From Desulfosarcina widdelii (GTDB taxonomy: Bacteria; Desulfobacterota; Desulfobacteria; Desulfobacterales; Desulfosarcinaceae), in the NCBI RefSeq assembly GCF_009688965.1, contig NZ_AP021875.1:5394001-5458000 (forward strand): a stretch of DNA of 64,000 bases, written 5' to 3'. A program made the translations under genes and the position numbers. Numbering within the stretch: position 1 is the first letter of the stretch; every line of letters starts with the position of its first letter. A model generated the notes under the pieces. The model had not been told where the DNA came from. It made no database searches and worked only from the letters and a program-made list of their open reading frames with translations. This document shows positions 7,796 to 16,456 of the stretch, one piece after another.

Positions 7796-8679
7796 ACGGC
7801 AGCGCTCGGAAGCCGCCCGTCCGGCGACAGCATGGCGAGGCCGGAAGCAAACGGGCCCTGAATCGCCTGATCCCGGGCAAGCGGATTTTCTTTTTATTCG
7901 TTGCGGCCTTTTTGCTTGCCGCGGGTTCCGCCCATGCTGAAGACGACCGCCCGACAAATCTCACCGCTTTTCAGCCCGGTGAACGGTTGACCTTTGCACT
8001 CAAATGGACCATTGTTCCCGCCGGCACGGCCGTTCTGGAGGTGCTGCCCGGGGAACATATGGCCGGCCTGGACGCCTTCCACTTTGTGCTCACCGCCCGG
8101 TCCAATGCGTTTGTAGACGCTTTTTACACGGTGCGGGACCGCGTCGATGCATGGGCTGACGCCGCCATGCAACGGTCCCTTCTGTACCGAAAAAAACAGC
8201 GTGAGGGCAGTACACGAAGGGATATCACCGTTTCATTCGACTGGGACGCGATGACGGCGCAGTATGTCAACGGGAACGACGTCCGTGAACCGATCGCCAT
8301 CACGGAAGGCAGTTTCGATCCCCTGTCCATTTTCTACTGGTCCCGGTTCGCGCCGCTGGCCGTTGGTGGTCGATTGCAGCGTCCGGTGACGGACGGCAAG
8401 AAACACGTTCTGGGGATTGCCCATGTCGTCCGGCGGGAGAGCATCCGGGTCCCCGCCGGAAGGTTCGACACCTTTCTCCTCGAGCCGGATTTGCGGCACG
8501 TCGGGGGTGTTTTCGAAAAAAGCCCCGACGCCAAGCTGCAATTGTGGGTGACTGCGGACCGGCGCCGGCTGCCGGTAAAATTGAAAAGCAAAGTGGTTGT
8601 CGGCAGCTTTACGGGTGAGTTGACGGGTATGATCGGGACAGTGACGCCGGCGGAGCCCGAGTTGTCGACAAGGCCTTGA
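7792..8679 (+). CDS. DUF3108 periplasmic protein
   Basis: 295 residues from the ATG at 7792. A positively charged N-terminus is followed by a hydrophobic stretch (IFFLFVAAFLLAAGSAHA) with a plausible signal-peptidase site after AHA, so the protein is exported. The remainder is beta-rich and matches DUF3108: GERLTFALKW near the start, a FDPLSIFYW segment in the middle and a final LPVKLKSKVVVGSF. DUF3108 proteins resemble lipoprotein-carrier folds, but no role is established. Coupled to the upstream Gate-domain membrane protein by overlap. Confidence 0.78.
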   Translation: MNGSARKPPVRRQHGEAGSKRALNRLIPGKRIFFLFVAAFLLAAGSAHAEDDRPTNLTAFQPGERLTFALKWTIVPAGTAVLEVLPGEHMAGLDAFHFVLTARSNAFVDAFYTVRDRVDAWADAAMQRSLLYRKKQREGSTRRDITVSFDWDAMTAQYVNGNDVREPIAITEGSFDPLSIFYWSRFAPLAVGGRLQRPVTDGKKHVLGIAHVVRRESIRVPAGRFDTFLLEPDLRHVGGVFEKSPDAKLQLWVTADRRRLPVKLKSKVVVGSFTGELTGMIGTVTPAEPELSTRP

Positions 8680-8704
8680 AGACCGTCTTTTCAGGAGGGT
8701 TAAA

Positions 8705-9349
8705 ATGGAATCCGATTATCGAAGCTGGTTGTGGGATAAATGGGCCGAGCGCTGTGTGAAGAACCTGATCAAGAACGAATTCGACGCCCGGTTCGTACCG
8801 GACGCTTCGGCCGCCGCCACCGTAATCATGGAGCTGGCGGCGCCCTTCGAATCCTTCGGCTTCGGCGGTTCCGACACGACGCGGAGTCTGGGAATTATTG
8901 AAAAGCTCAAGGCTGCTGGAAAGACCGTTCACGACCACTGGCAGGCCGACTTGAGCAAAGAAGAGGATCTGTCCATCCGTTTGGCCCAGGGACGCTGCGA
9001 CTGTTTTCTATGCAGTGCCAACGCCATTTCCGCCACCGGCGAAATCGTCAATGTGGACGGCATCGGAAACCGCACCAATGCCATGACGTTCGGCACGCAG
9101 AAAGTGGTCATCGTCGCCGGGATGAACAAGGTGACTCCGGATCTGGACAGCGCCCTGAAGCGGGTGCGCGACGTGGCCGCGCCCATGCGGGCCAAAAGTT
9201 TGAACATGAAAACTCCCTGCGCCGAAAGCGGTCGCTGTTCGGACTGCCGGGTGCCCCAGCGCATCTGCCGCATCACCGCCATCCTGCACCGCAAGCCGAT
9301 GCTGACCGACATCAGCGTCGTTTTGATCGGCCAGTCTCTGGGGTTCTGA
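8705..9349 (+). CDS. LUD-domain (lactate-utilization, DUF162) protein
   Basis: 214 residues. GFGGSDTTRSLGI, the SANAISATGEIVNVDG segment and a C-terminal cysteine cluster (CAESGRCSDCRVPQRIC) define the stand-alone LUD/DUF162 family, homologous to LutC and to the C-terminus of LutB. Those proteins take part in Fe-S-dependent oxidation of lactate; many orphan members in anaerobes have no assigned substrate. A strong AGGAGG sits eight bases before the ATG. No lutA or lutB is nearby, so the role here is open. Confidence 0.82.
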   Translation: MESDYRSWLWDKWAERCVKNLIKNEFDARFVPDASAAATVIMELAAPFESFGFGGSDTTRSLGIIEKLKAAGKTVHDHWQADLSKEEDLSIRLAQGRCDCFLCSANAISATGEIVNVDGIGNRTNAMTFGTQKVVIVAGMNKVTPDLDSALKRVRDVAAPMRAKSLNMKTPCAESGRCSDCRVPQRICRITAILHRKPMLTDISVVLIGQSLGF

Positions 9350-9366
9350 TACCCCTTCAACCGTGA

Positions 9367-9384
9367 CGTGTCCACGTGGACACG
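9367..9384. promoter_or_regulatory. 18-bp perfect palindrome upstream of the parvulin gene
   Basis: CGTGTCCACGTGGACACG reads the same on both strands and lies between the LUD stop and the ribosome-binding site (AAGGAG, 9388-9393) of the next gene. No T-run follows, so it is not an intrinsic terminator. It could be an operator or a hairpin near the start of the message. Confidence 0.5.
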
Positions 9385-9399
9385 ATTAAGGAGAAAACA

Positions 9400-10383
9400 A
9401 TGATCTTTTTGACCAGAAGCCTGTCCGTTTTCGCCGTTGCCCTGGCGTTGCTTTTTTCGGCTCTTCCGGCAACCGCCGCCGAGGCGCAGCCGCAGGTCGG
9501 GCAGATCGCCCGGGTCAACGACCAGATGCTGATGCGCCAGGACCTGGACCGGGAGATGAAGCTGGTATCGTTGCGGTTGGCCCGCCAGGGACAGCCGGTG
9601 AGTGCGGCCCAATTGAAGCAATATGAAGCCAACATCCGTGAAACTTTGATCAACCGCACCTTGCTCCTGCAGCAGGCCAGATCCGCGGGGGTGGATGTCA
9701 AGGAGAGCCTCGTAACCAAGGCCTTAAGCGAGTTCAAGGCAGCATTCGATGGCGAGATGGGCTATGCCCGGGCTCTTGCCGATATGGGATTTTCCGAGGA
9801 GAGCCTCAAGAATCAGATCCGGGACGGACTGGCCGTCAAAGCTCTGATCGACGACAAGGTGACCCGGCATATCTCCCTTTCGGATCGCCAGGTCCGCGCT
9901 TTCTACGACGACAATCCCAGCCTGTTCCGCCGGCCGGAGCAGGTGAGGGCCTCGCACATCCTGATCAAGGTCCCCGAAAATGCCGACCCGGCAAAGAAAG
10001 ACGAAGCCTTGGCCGCCATTCAGGCGCTGAAAGCCCGCATCGAAAACGGTGAGGACTTCGCCGTTTTGGCTATGGAGAACTCCGACTGCCCCAGCAAGGC
10101 CAAGGGGGGAGACTTGGGCTTTTTCGGCCGGGAACAAATGGTCAAGCCCTTTTCCGATGCCGCTTTTGCCTTGCAACCGGGCCAGATGAGCGACGTGGTC
10201 GAGACCCGTTTTGGTTATCATTTGATTCGGGTGACCGAGCGTCAGGAGGAGCAGACCTTGCCTTTCAACGATGTCAAGGAGGCCATCGCCAGCCGCCTGC
10301 GCCAGGAGCAGGAGGGGAAAAAGATCGACGCCTACATTGAGAAATTGAAGGAACATGCGGATATTAAACGATTTCCTTTGTAG
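9400..10383 (+). CDS. Periplasmic parvulin-type peptidyl-prolyl isomerase, SurA/PrsA-like
   Basis: 327 residues from ATG 9400, chosen because AAGGAG lies seven bases upstream and a signal peptide follows directly (FAVALALLFSALPATAAEA). A SurA-N-like chaperone region spans about residues 30-165. The parvulin domain begins with VRASHILIKV, includes DCPSKAKGGDLGFFGREQMV and ends with TRFGYHLIRV. Such proteins help outer-membrane and secreted proteins fold in the periplasm. One parvulin domain rather than the two of SurA makes it more like PrsA/PpiD. Several outer-membrane barrels coded in the window are plausible clients. Confidence 0.87.
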   Translation: MIFLTRSLSVFAVALALLFSALPATAAEAQPQVGQIARVNDQMLMRQDLDREMKLVSLRLARQGQPVSAAQLKQYEANIRETLINRTLLLQQARSAGVDVKESLVTKALSEFKAAFDGEMGYARALADMGFSEESLKNQIRDGLAVKALIDDKVTRHISLSDRQVRAFYDDNPSLFRRPEQVRASHILIKVPENADPAKKDEALAAIQALKARIENGEDFAVLAMENSDCPSKAKGGDLGFFGREQMVKPFSDAAFALQPGQMSDVVETRFGYHLIRVTERQEEQTLPFNDVKEAIASRLRQEQEGKKIDAYIEKLKEHADIKRFPL

Positions 10384-10391
10384 GTTTTTCC

Positions 10392-10420
10392 TTGACAAGG
10401 AGTAATTCATTGTCTAATGA
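10392..10420 (+). promoter_or_regulatory. Promoter and long leader of the cold-shock gene
   Basis: TTGACA (10392-10397) and TAATGA (10415-10420) are 17 bases apart. Transcription from here would give a leader of roughly 135 bases before the TTG at 10563, in line with the long structured leaders of cold-shock genes. Confidence 0.45.
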
Positions 10421-10562
10421 TTTTTTTTGGATGATAATTTGGCCAACGCAAATCCTGATCCGACATCTTCTGAGGCGCCAGTTCCAAGTGCCGGAGTATC
10501 GTCTGTAAAGGCAAAAGGGGGGAGTACTGGTAAGGAACCAAGAGGGAGAGGAGGTCAGGGTT

Positions 10563-10766
10563 TTGGCTAACGGAACAGTAAAATGGTTCAATGACAAAAA
10601 GGGGTATGGATTTATCAACGAAAACGAAGGTCGGGACATTTTTGTCCATTTTTCAGCCATAGACATGCCGGGATTCAAGACGCTGTCTGAGGGCGATGTG
10701 GTCATGTTCGATGTCGAAGAGAGCGACCGCGGCCCCGAGGCCAAGAATGTGAGAAAAACGACCTGA
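10563..10766 (+). CDS. Cold-shock domain protein (CspA family)
   Basis: 67 residues, the usual length. [15 protein letters not shown] and DIFVHFSAI are the RNP1 and RNP2 motifs that bind single-stranded nucleic acid; the protein acts as an RNA chaperone or antiterminator. The start is a TTG preceded by AGGAGGT (10549-10555). It has its own promoter, a long leader and a strong terminator, so it is a single-gene unit. Confidence 0.93.
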   Translation: MANGTVKWFNDKKGYGFINENEGRDIFVHFSAIDMPGFKTLSEGDVVMFDVEESDRGPEAKNVRKTT

Positions 10767-10788
10767 GTTAAGAAACGACGAATTTCAA

Positions 10789-10834
10789 ACCGGGACGCCC
10801 AGGCAAGCATCGCTTGGGCGTCCCGGTTTTTTTG
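10789..10834 (+). terminator. Intrinsic terminator of the cold-shock gene
   Basis: A 13-bp perfect stem, ACCGGGACGCCCA (10789-10801) with TGGGCGTCCCGGT (10815-10827), is followed directly by a run of seven T. Confidence 0.9.
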
Positions 10835-10863
10835 GAAAGGCCGTTGCTTGCCCGCCTCCTTCT

Positions 10864-11020
10864 AAGTGCCCATCCAGAAATAGGCAAATTGGGTCGAGAT
10901 CGAGGCGCACGAAAAATTTTACCGCAGTCATATGGTTAATATTTCGAGGATAAAATTTTTCGCGCAACAAAGATATCGGCCAAGGGTAAGATTGGCTTGG
11001 CCATTTCTGGATGGGCACTT
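10864..11020. mobile_element. MITE-like palindromic element, about 157 bp
   Basis: The ends are perfect 18-bp inverted repeats: AAGTGCCCATCCAGAAAT (10864-10881) and its complement at 11003-11020. A second pair lies inside (CGAAAAATTTTA at 10910-10921 and its complement at 10951-10962). It encodes nothing. Its right end stops one base short of the stop codon of the lipid kinase gene, suggesting insertion beside that gene. No second copy was noticed in the window. Confidence 0.6.
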
Positions 11021-11021
11021 C

Positions 11022-11900
11022 TTAATATTTCAGCCGGATGGCTCCCGCCAGCACCGAAAACGTGAACCGGTTGGCCGACCACCCCACATCCCCGTCAATC
11101 TGCAAAGTCAACGGCGCGTTCAATTTTACGGTTACCGTTTTGCCGCGGCGATAGTCGCCGCAGCGGTTGCCGACGGTAAATCCAGTGAGCAGGCCGCCCA
11201 CGATTCCCGGCAGGCCGGAGGCGAGCGTGAGGGTATGCAGATGACCGTCACTCCAACAGGCCCGGGGAACGGCCTGCAACCCCATACCGAAAAATGGCTG
11301 CTTGACGACCATGAAACTGGTCAGCCTCCTGACGCGCCGGCTGGCGTCATCCACAGTAATCCAGGCGCCGGTGGGTCGATAGTCCTGAAAATACGCCCTC
11401 AGACCGGCCCGGATGTGGGCGCTCAGCCCCCCATAGCCCCGCCGCCTATATTGCTCGTATCGACGAATCTGTGCGCCGTCGATACCCAGCGATACCATAA
11501 ATCCTTTTTTTCTCCCGCCGCAGTCGATCAGATCGCAGGAATGCATGCGTCCTGCGCGGATCCTGGCTGCGATCGCTTCCGTTCCTCCCCGGTACCCCAG
11601 GGCATAGGTGAGGGCGTTGCCCGTGCCGAAAGGCAAAAAGGCCATTGCCGTGGATGGGGTTTCGACGGCATTGATGGCCAGAGAGAAGGTTCCGTCTCCA
11701 CCCGCCACGACGAGCACGTCACAGCGTTCGGCCTGCTCGCGGGCGCACTGGGAAAATGCCTCGGCCGAAGCGGTATCCAGTCCGTGAATGTCGGCGCGCA
11801 GCAGGTCGGCAGCCTTTTTGAGAAGGGCGTAGCGTCGGCTCATGGAAAGATTCCCGGAAGCCGGGTTGGCGAGGATGGCGTAGCGCGGCATCGATTTCAT
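11022..11900 (-). CDS. Diacylglycerol kinase-like lipid kinase (YegS/BmrU type)
   Basis: 292 residues from ATG 11900 (a further in-frame ATG at 11927 is possible; GGGGA precedes 11900). The N-terminus ILANPASGNLS and the GGDGTF and FGTGNALTYALG motifs are the nucleotide-binding elements of the DAGK catalytic domain; a beta-sandwich C-terminal domain follows. Members phosphorylate diacylglycerol, phosphatidylglycerol, sphingosine-type lipids or undecaprenol. It is a lone gene; the MITE-like element lies directly after its stop. Confidence 0.85.
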   Translation of the reverse strand: MKSMPRYAILANPASGNLSMSRRYALLKKAADLLRADIHGLDTASAEAFSQCAREQAERCDVLVVAGGDGTFSLAINAVETPSTAMAFLPFGTGNALTYALGYRGGTEAIAARIRAGRMHSCDLIDCGGRKKGFMVSLGIDGAQIRRYEQYRRRGYGGLSAHIRAGLRAYFQDYRPTGAWITVDDASRRVRRLTSFMVVKQPFFGMGLQAVPRACWSDGHLHTLTLASGLPGIVGGLLTGFTVGNRCGDYRRGKTVTVKLNAPLTLQIDGDVGWSANRFTFSVLAGAIRLKY

Positions 11901-12212
11901 GGCGGGTCCCCATCTTTCATTAAACACCTACAAAAACAGACGTTTTGAGTTGATCCGATGCATTGGCATTGTTAGCATAATGTTAGCGTTTCGTTAGAAA
12001 CGGGTTGGCATGTCAGGACAACCGATGACTATCGACTTTTGGCAGTCTCGCAAAAAGTCACCAGACTTGTCATTCCCGAGGCGGGAATCCTCAATGATCG
12101 TACGGGTGAAAAATTTTTCGCCCCTACCCCGCCTTTTTGGGAATCCATCAATTTTTCAATTGGTTGTATTCTCGTCCGTTTTCCCAATTTTTACAACCGC
12201 TGGATCGAAACC
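11901..12212. other. Intergenic region between lipid kinase and glycosidase-like gene
   Basis: About 310 bases between divergent genes. The plus-strand frame is open from 12039, but its first 58 codons run through an intergenic repeat, so they are treated as non-coding. AT-rich repeats GTTAGCATAATGTTAGCG near 11969 and a REP-like hairpin (12068-12090) are the only structures seen; no convincing promoter was identified. Confidence 0.5.
12068..12090. repeat. REP-like intergenic hairpin
   Basis: TGTCATTCCCGAGGCGGGAATCC: ATTCCCG and CGGGAAT pair. A close relative lies at 33801-33826. Repeats of this type are scattered between genes in many proteobacteria. Confidence 0.6.
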
Positions 12213-15200
12213 ATGAGCAAGCGTCGCACAGCATTGAAAAAAATCCTCTGGATCGGACTGATCGCCGTTGTCATGACGATGGTGTGGCTGCCGAGAGCGC
12301 TTGAACACACCCCTTCAGCCGCTGTGCCGCACTACAAGGTCCATATTGCCTTTGGTTTCCACGTCAATTTGTACCACTCTTTTCGCGGGGATACCAACGA
12401 CGAAAACGGATTCGGACAGGATATCGACGTTATCCGGCACACCATCCGCGAATTGGACCGCTTCAACCGCAGCGGCGTCCCGGTCAAGGCCGTATGGGAT
12501 TTCGACAATCTTTTCTCCCTTCAGGAGATTCTGCCCGTTCACGCACCGGATATCATTCCCGATGTGCGGCGGCGCATTGCGGAAGGCCGCGATGAAGCCA
12601 TTTTAATGTCCTACGACAATGGCCTGGCATCGGCCATGAACAACGAGGAATTCATGGCCTCCGTGCAGCGGGCCGTTACCAACGAAAAGGGCAGCGGCAT
12701 CGAAGACCTTTTCGGCACGGTGGCCCCCATCGTCCGCCCCCAGGAGATGATGACCACCCCCGGCCATTTCGAGCGCTATCGGGAATTGGGAATCGAGTAC
12801 GTCTCCCTTTATTACAGCGCCACCCCTTTCGATGCTTTCCGAATGTTTTCCCGAACGTTGACGCCCACGGAGGCCCATAATCCCATCGCGTATCGCAATC
12901 CGGCAACCGGGGAACGAATCGGCATCATCCCGTCCTATCATGCCGGCGACCTCGTGGAGCATGTCAGCCTGCGCAATTGGGTGCAGGAGTTGCACGATCT
13001 CCAGCAGGAGGGAAAAATCGACCGGGATGTGCTTATTTTCATCAACTTCGATGCGGACGCCGAATTCTGGACCGGCAAACCGCTGCCCTGGCACCTGCGC
13101 TGGCTGCCCAACACCGGCGGCATCGCCCAACTGGTCGAATCGGTGGCCGACCTGGATTGGGTGCGCTTCACCAACCTGACAGACTATCTGGCGGACCACC
13201 CGCCGGTTGGGACCGTCTACTTTGGCCAGGACACGGCCGACGGCAGCTTCAACGGGTACGATTCCTGGGCGGAAAAGGCCTATGCCTCTGACTACTGGAC
13301 CCGCATCGTGCGCAACCGCCGGGCTCACCGGATGGCCCGCAAGGCCTGTGCGCTGTCGCCGGACGAGGGCTTACCGGCAAGGCGTCAGAACCTGTTGCAA
13401 GCGTCCTTCGATCTCCGGCTGCGCGCCCTGTCGACGACCAATTTCGGTCTGGCGACACCATTTCTGGCCAAAGAACGGGAATCGGCCATGGCGGCCCTGC
13501 TCAACCGTCTGGACGACTACAGCGAGAAAATCGAAGCCTTCATCGCCCAACATTCGGCGACGATGGTTGCCCGAACCCCTCCACCCCGTCAGGCTTCGAA
13601 TACCGGTAGCCTGGTGGATGCTTTCGTGGTTCTGAACGACACGCCCGACGATGTCCGGACCGGCGACCGCAACCTGGCCGTTACCCTGCCCGACAATGCT
13701 GCCGGGACCAGCCGGTATGCCCTGATCGACGCGAAGGGCCATTCGATTCCCGCTGCCGTTGTCGAACAGCGGTCATCGGAGTGCGGCACATCGTTGACCC
13801 TGCGGGTATTCAAAGACCACGAGATGCCCGACGGCGTCTATTTCCTCTGCCAGCGGGAGGATCGATCCCGCGATGCGGATAAGACCCGCGGACAGGTGTT
13901 TGCCGACGCAACCCACCTGAACAACGAATTCATTGACGTCCATCTCGATGCCAACGGGCACCCGATCCGGGTTGTCAAGGAGGGGGACGCTCAATTGGGC
14001 GCGGGCAGCCTGATTCCATACATCGTCTACCGGGGAAAGCGCATCACCCCCGAACGGTTGACCGTAACCGTGGAAAAGCCGGGTGATGACGGCGTGGCAG
14101 TCGTAAGGCTCCACGGCCCCTGGGCAGGTCCGCCAGGGGTGACCCGTGCCCCGGGATGGGTGGATACCCGCTTGCGCCTGATCGCCGGAGTGCCTTATCT
14201 GTTTGTCGAAGGCACAGTGCGTTATCCGGATACCTGGCGAAACCAGGTGATACACGCAGATAGGCCGGTACTTGCACGCAAGATCGACGACGGCTGGCAG
14301 GAAGTCGCTCCGGTGGAATTACGGTATTTACAACGGGCCAGCAGAATACATCCTTTTTTCATCCACAAGCGCAACTATCTGGGAAAAGAAGGCGCCTATG
14401 CCGTCGATTACTACAAGTATTCGTCGAAAAACCGCAATGTGGCCAGCATCAACAACCACATCACTGCCGAATATGCCGCCGTGACGACATCCGGAAACGG
14501 TATGGCCGTGGCCATGAATCCGAACGTAAGCGCCAATTTTGCCTATTGCCCCTTCAAAATGGACTATCGCCCGCAAACCAGAGAATTTGCCATCCGCGCC
14601 AATCCCTTCGGCACCTACCATGGCAGCCAGATCGTTCCGCCCACGCGGGGCAATCGACAGGGATATGAAGCCGTTTTGTTGTCCGCGCCGCAACTGCACA
14701 GCGCCGGCCCGACCTATAACGGCCGCCTGGAGCGATTCGAGCTGATGGTGGCCTTTTTTGCCGGGGATGCTGTCCCGGACGATGTCAAGGCTGATCTGGT
14801 TGCCTTTGCCCGGCCGCCGATGGCCAGCGCAACCTTTGCCGCAAAGGCGCCAAAACCGTCACGGGAAAATTCGCTGCCGCCGGCCGGGTTTCTGGCCCTG
14901 CCCTATCGCGATGGTATGCTGCTGCAATGGGATGCGGATGACGATCCCGGCACCCAGTATCGAATCCGCTGCCGGAACGTTACAAAACGGGAAGAACGGG
15001 CATTCGTCTCGGCGGGCCATTCGCTTTTACTCGACCGCTCCGCGCTGGATGTCGCCGGTCACGATTTCATCTTGACCATCGAAGCCCTGCGAGGCGACGG
15101 CAGCGGGACGAAGCGGTCAAGACCGATCCGTTTTGGCTTCAGGCCGGCGGTTGCCCCCGATATGGCCATTCCGCTGGATTTCAAGGCGAAGCTGTTGTGG

Positions 15201-15239
15201 GCCAATGTCAATGCATGGATCCGGTGGCATCTGCTATGA
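12213..15239 (+). CDS. Membrane-anchored glycoside hydrolase-like protein (GH57/GH38-type barrel)
   Basis: 1008 residues from ATG 12213, chosen because the next residues give a basic segment and a single membrane helix (ILWIGLIAVVMTMVWLP), while the longer frame crosses a repeat. The region to about residue 320 starts with HIAFGFHVNLYHSFRGDTND and has an Asp-rich FINFDADAEFWTG segment, recalling the seven-stranded barrels of GH57 and GH38 alpha-glycosidases; beta-sandwich-like sequence follows to the end, as in alpha-mannosidases. No family is certain and catalytic residues cannot be named. It would face the periplasm and could trim envelope or imported glycans. Its 3' end overlaps the convergent zinc-ribbon gene by six bases. 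Confidence 0.6.
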   Translation: MSKRRTALKKILWIGLIAVVMTMVWLPRALEHTPSAAVPHYKVHIAFGFHVNLYHSFRGDTNDENGFGQDIDVIRHTIRELDRFNRSGVPVKAVWDFDNLFSLQEILPVHAPDIIPDVRRRIAEGRDEAILMSYDNGLASAMNNEEFMASVQRAVTNEKGSGIEDLFGTVAPIVRPQEMMTTPGHFERYRELGIEYVSLYYSATPFDAFRMFSRTLTPTEAHNPIAYRNPATGERIGIIPSYHAGDLVEHVSLRNWVQELHDLQQEGKIDRDVLIFINFDADAEFWTGKPLPWHLRWLPNTGGIAQLVESVADLDWVRFTNLTDYLADHPPVGTVYFGQDTADGSFNGYDSWAEKAYASDYWTRIVRNRRAHRMARKACALSPDEGLPARRQNLLQASFDLRLRALSTTNFGLATPFLAKERESAMAALLNRLDDYSEKIEAFIAQHSATMVARTPPPRQASNTGSLVDAFVVLNDTPDDVRTGDRNLAVTLPDNAAGTSRYALIDAKGHSIPAAVVEQRSSECGTSLTLRVFKDHEMPDGVYFLCQREDRSRDADKTRGQVFADATHLNNEFIDVHLDANGHPIRVVKEGDAQLGAGSLIPYIVYRGKRITPERLTVTVEKPGDDGVAVVRLHGPWAGPPGVTRAPGWVDTRLRLIAGVPYLFVEGTVRYPDTWRNQVIHADRPVLARKIDDGWQEVAPVELRYLQRASRIHPFFIHKRNYLGKEGAYAVDYYKYSSKNRNVASINNHITAEYAAVTTSGNGMAVAMNPNVSANFAYCPFKMDYRPQTREFAIRANPFGTYHGSQIVPPTRGNRQGYEAVLLSAPQLHSAGPTYNGRLERFELMVAFFAGDAVPDDVKADLVAFARPPMASATFAAKAPKPSRENSLPPAGFLALPYRDGMLLQWDADDDPGTQYRIRCRNVTKREERAFVSAGHSLLLDRSALDVAGHDFILTIEALRGDGSGTKRSRPIRFGFRPAVAPDMAIPLDFKAKLLWANVNAWIRWHLL

Positions 15240-15557
15240 CAGGTATGGTGGCTTTGCGTCGCTGAACGATGCGGGCTGGCTGGATTTTTCGGGTTTATCG
15301 ATCCTCAGATAGGTCCGGCATTGTGGATAGTTGCTGCACCGGTACCGGGTGAAGCCCCTTTTTTGCATGTAGCGGTGCATCGGCTGGTTGCAGACCGGGC
15401 AGTTCGGCCTGACTGCATCGTTTTTCCGCGGACCGTCGACAATGAACTGGCGGTTGCAGATCATGCAGATTCGCCGCTTCTTGCCGTTGATGGTGCGTCC
15501 ATAGCGATAGGTCGCACTCGAACCGCATGCCGGGCATATTGTGGCTTGCTCTTCCAT
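15234..15557 (-). CDS. Double zinc-ribbon protein of unknown function
   Basis: 107 residues. Two four-cysteine modules are visible: CPACG...CMIC near the N-terminus, as in InsA-type transposase N-termini, and CPVCNQPM...CSNYPQC, as in topoisomerase I C-terminal zinc fingers. This suggests nucleic-acid binding. It has no catalytic domain and is not flanked by inverted repeats, so an active transposase is unlikely. ATG 15557 has AGGTG upstream; a GTG one codon earlier is possible. Confidence 0.65.
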   Translation of the reverse strand: MEEQATICPACGSSATYRYGRTINGKKRRICMICNRQFIVDGPRKNDAVRPNCPVCNQPMHRYMQKRGFTRYRCSNYPQCRTYLRIDKPEKSSQPASFSDAKPPYLS

Positions 15558-15670
15558 CACACCTGCCTTCGGGGATCGATCCTTCTTTCCCTTGTGAAAC
15601 CAAATTAGGCACGATGTGTTAGTTCTCCTTTAGCGTCGGATTAGATCCCTGTTTGAAATCAGGTGCGCTT

Positions 15671-16456
15671 TCAAAGCAGGCCTTTTTTGCGGTAGACGTA
15701 TGCCAGAAGGGTATCCACGATCAGGAACAGGACAACGGGCAGCAGCAGGAAAATCAGCGTCAGGATGGCGGCCAGGGATCGGTTGGAAGAGGAGAGCAAG
15801 GGAAAGAGGGTTCCGGTAAAGGAAGCTACGCTGCCGCCGCCGATCAGAAAGACGAGAAAATACTCCGAAAAGGCAACTAGGAACACCACGCTGCCGCCGG
15901 CGACCGCTGCCGGCATCAGCAGCGGCAGCTCCACCCGCCAAAGTGTCATCAGCGGGCCGGCACCCAGATTCCGGGCACAGATCCGGTATTTTTCGCCCAT
16001 GGTCTGAAAGCCCGCGACCAGTGCCCGGAACATGTACGGGTAGCTGAACATGGCCAGCACCAGGACCACCCCGATCAGGGTTTCGGCCAGGGCCAGCTTG
16101 ATGAACACAAAGTGCAGGCCCATGGCAAAGGTCATGGGCGGCACCAGGGCCGGAGTCAGGAGCAGGCCCTCCAAAAGCGCCTTGCTCCGAAATTCGGTTC
16201 GGGCGAAAACAGCCGCCGGAAAAAGGCACATGGACAGGGTCACCAGAACGGTCAGCAGGGAGAAGAGAAAAGAGTTCCCCAAAGAGAAGAGAATCCGGTG
16301 TTGGTGCCGCAGGAAATAGGAGACGCCCGTAAGGGAGAAGGTCTGCGGCCAGACATCGGGAAACCGCCATCCGGGCGCCAGGGCGATCAGCAGCAGAACG
16401 ATCACGGGTAGAACGAAAAGCAGGATCAGAACCAGCATCGTGGCGGCATGTTTCAT
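15671..16456 (-). CDS. ABC transporter permease (YnjB-type importer), second permease
   Basis: 261 residues with six membrane segments and the cytoplasmic EAA-like loop ARNLGAGPLMTLWRVELPLL that contacts the ATPase. Last gene of the operon; its start overlaps the stop of the upstream permease by four bases. E. coli YnjC is one long permease, whereas here the two halves are separate genes. Confidence 0.88.
   Translation of the reverse strand: MKHAATMLVLILLFVLPVIVLLLIALAPGWRFPDVWPQTFSLTGVSYFLRHQHRILFSLGNSFLFSLLTVLVTLSMCLFPAAVFARTEFRSKALLEGLLLTPALVPPMTFAMGLHFVFIKLALAETLIGVVLVLAMFSYPYMFRALVAGFQTMGEKYRICARNLGAGPLMTLWRVELPLLMPAAVAGGSVVFLVAFSEYFLVFLIGGGSVASFTGTLFPLLSSSNRSLAAILTLIFLLLPVVLFLIVDTLLAYVYRKKGLL

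Noticed and set aside
15234-15557. Insertion-sequence transposase (InsA-like zinc ribbon)
   Set aside because: No catalytic partner, no terminal inverted repeats and a second, topoisomerase-like zinc finger; treated as an unknown DNA-binding protein.
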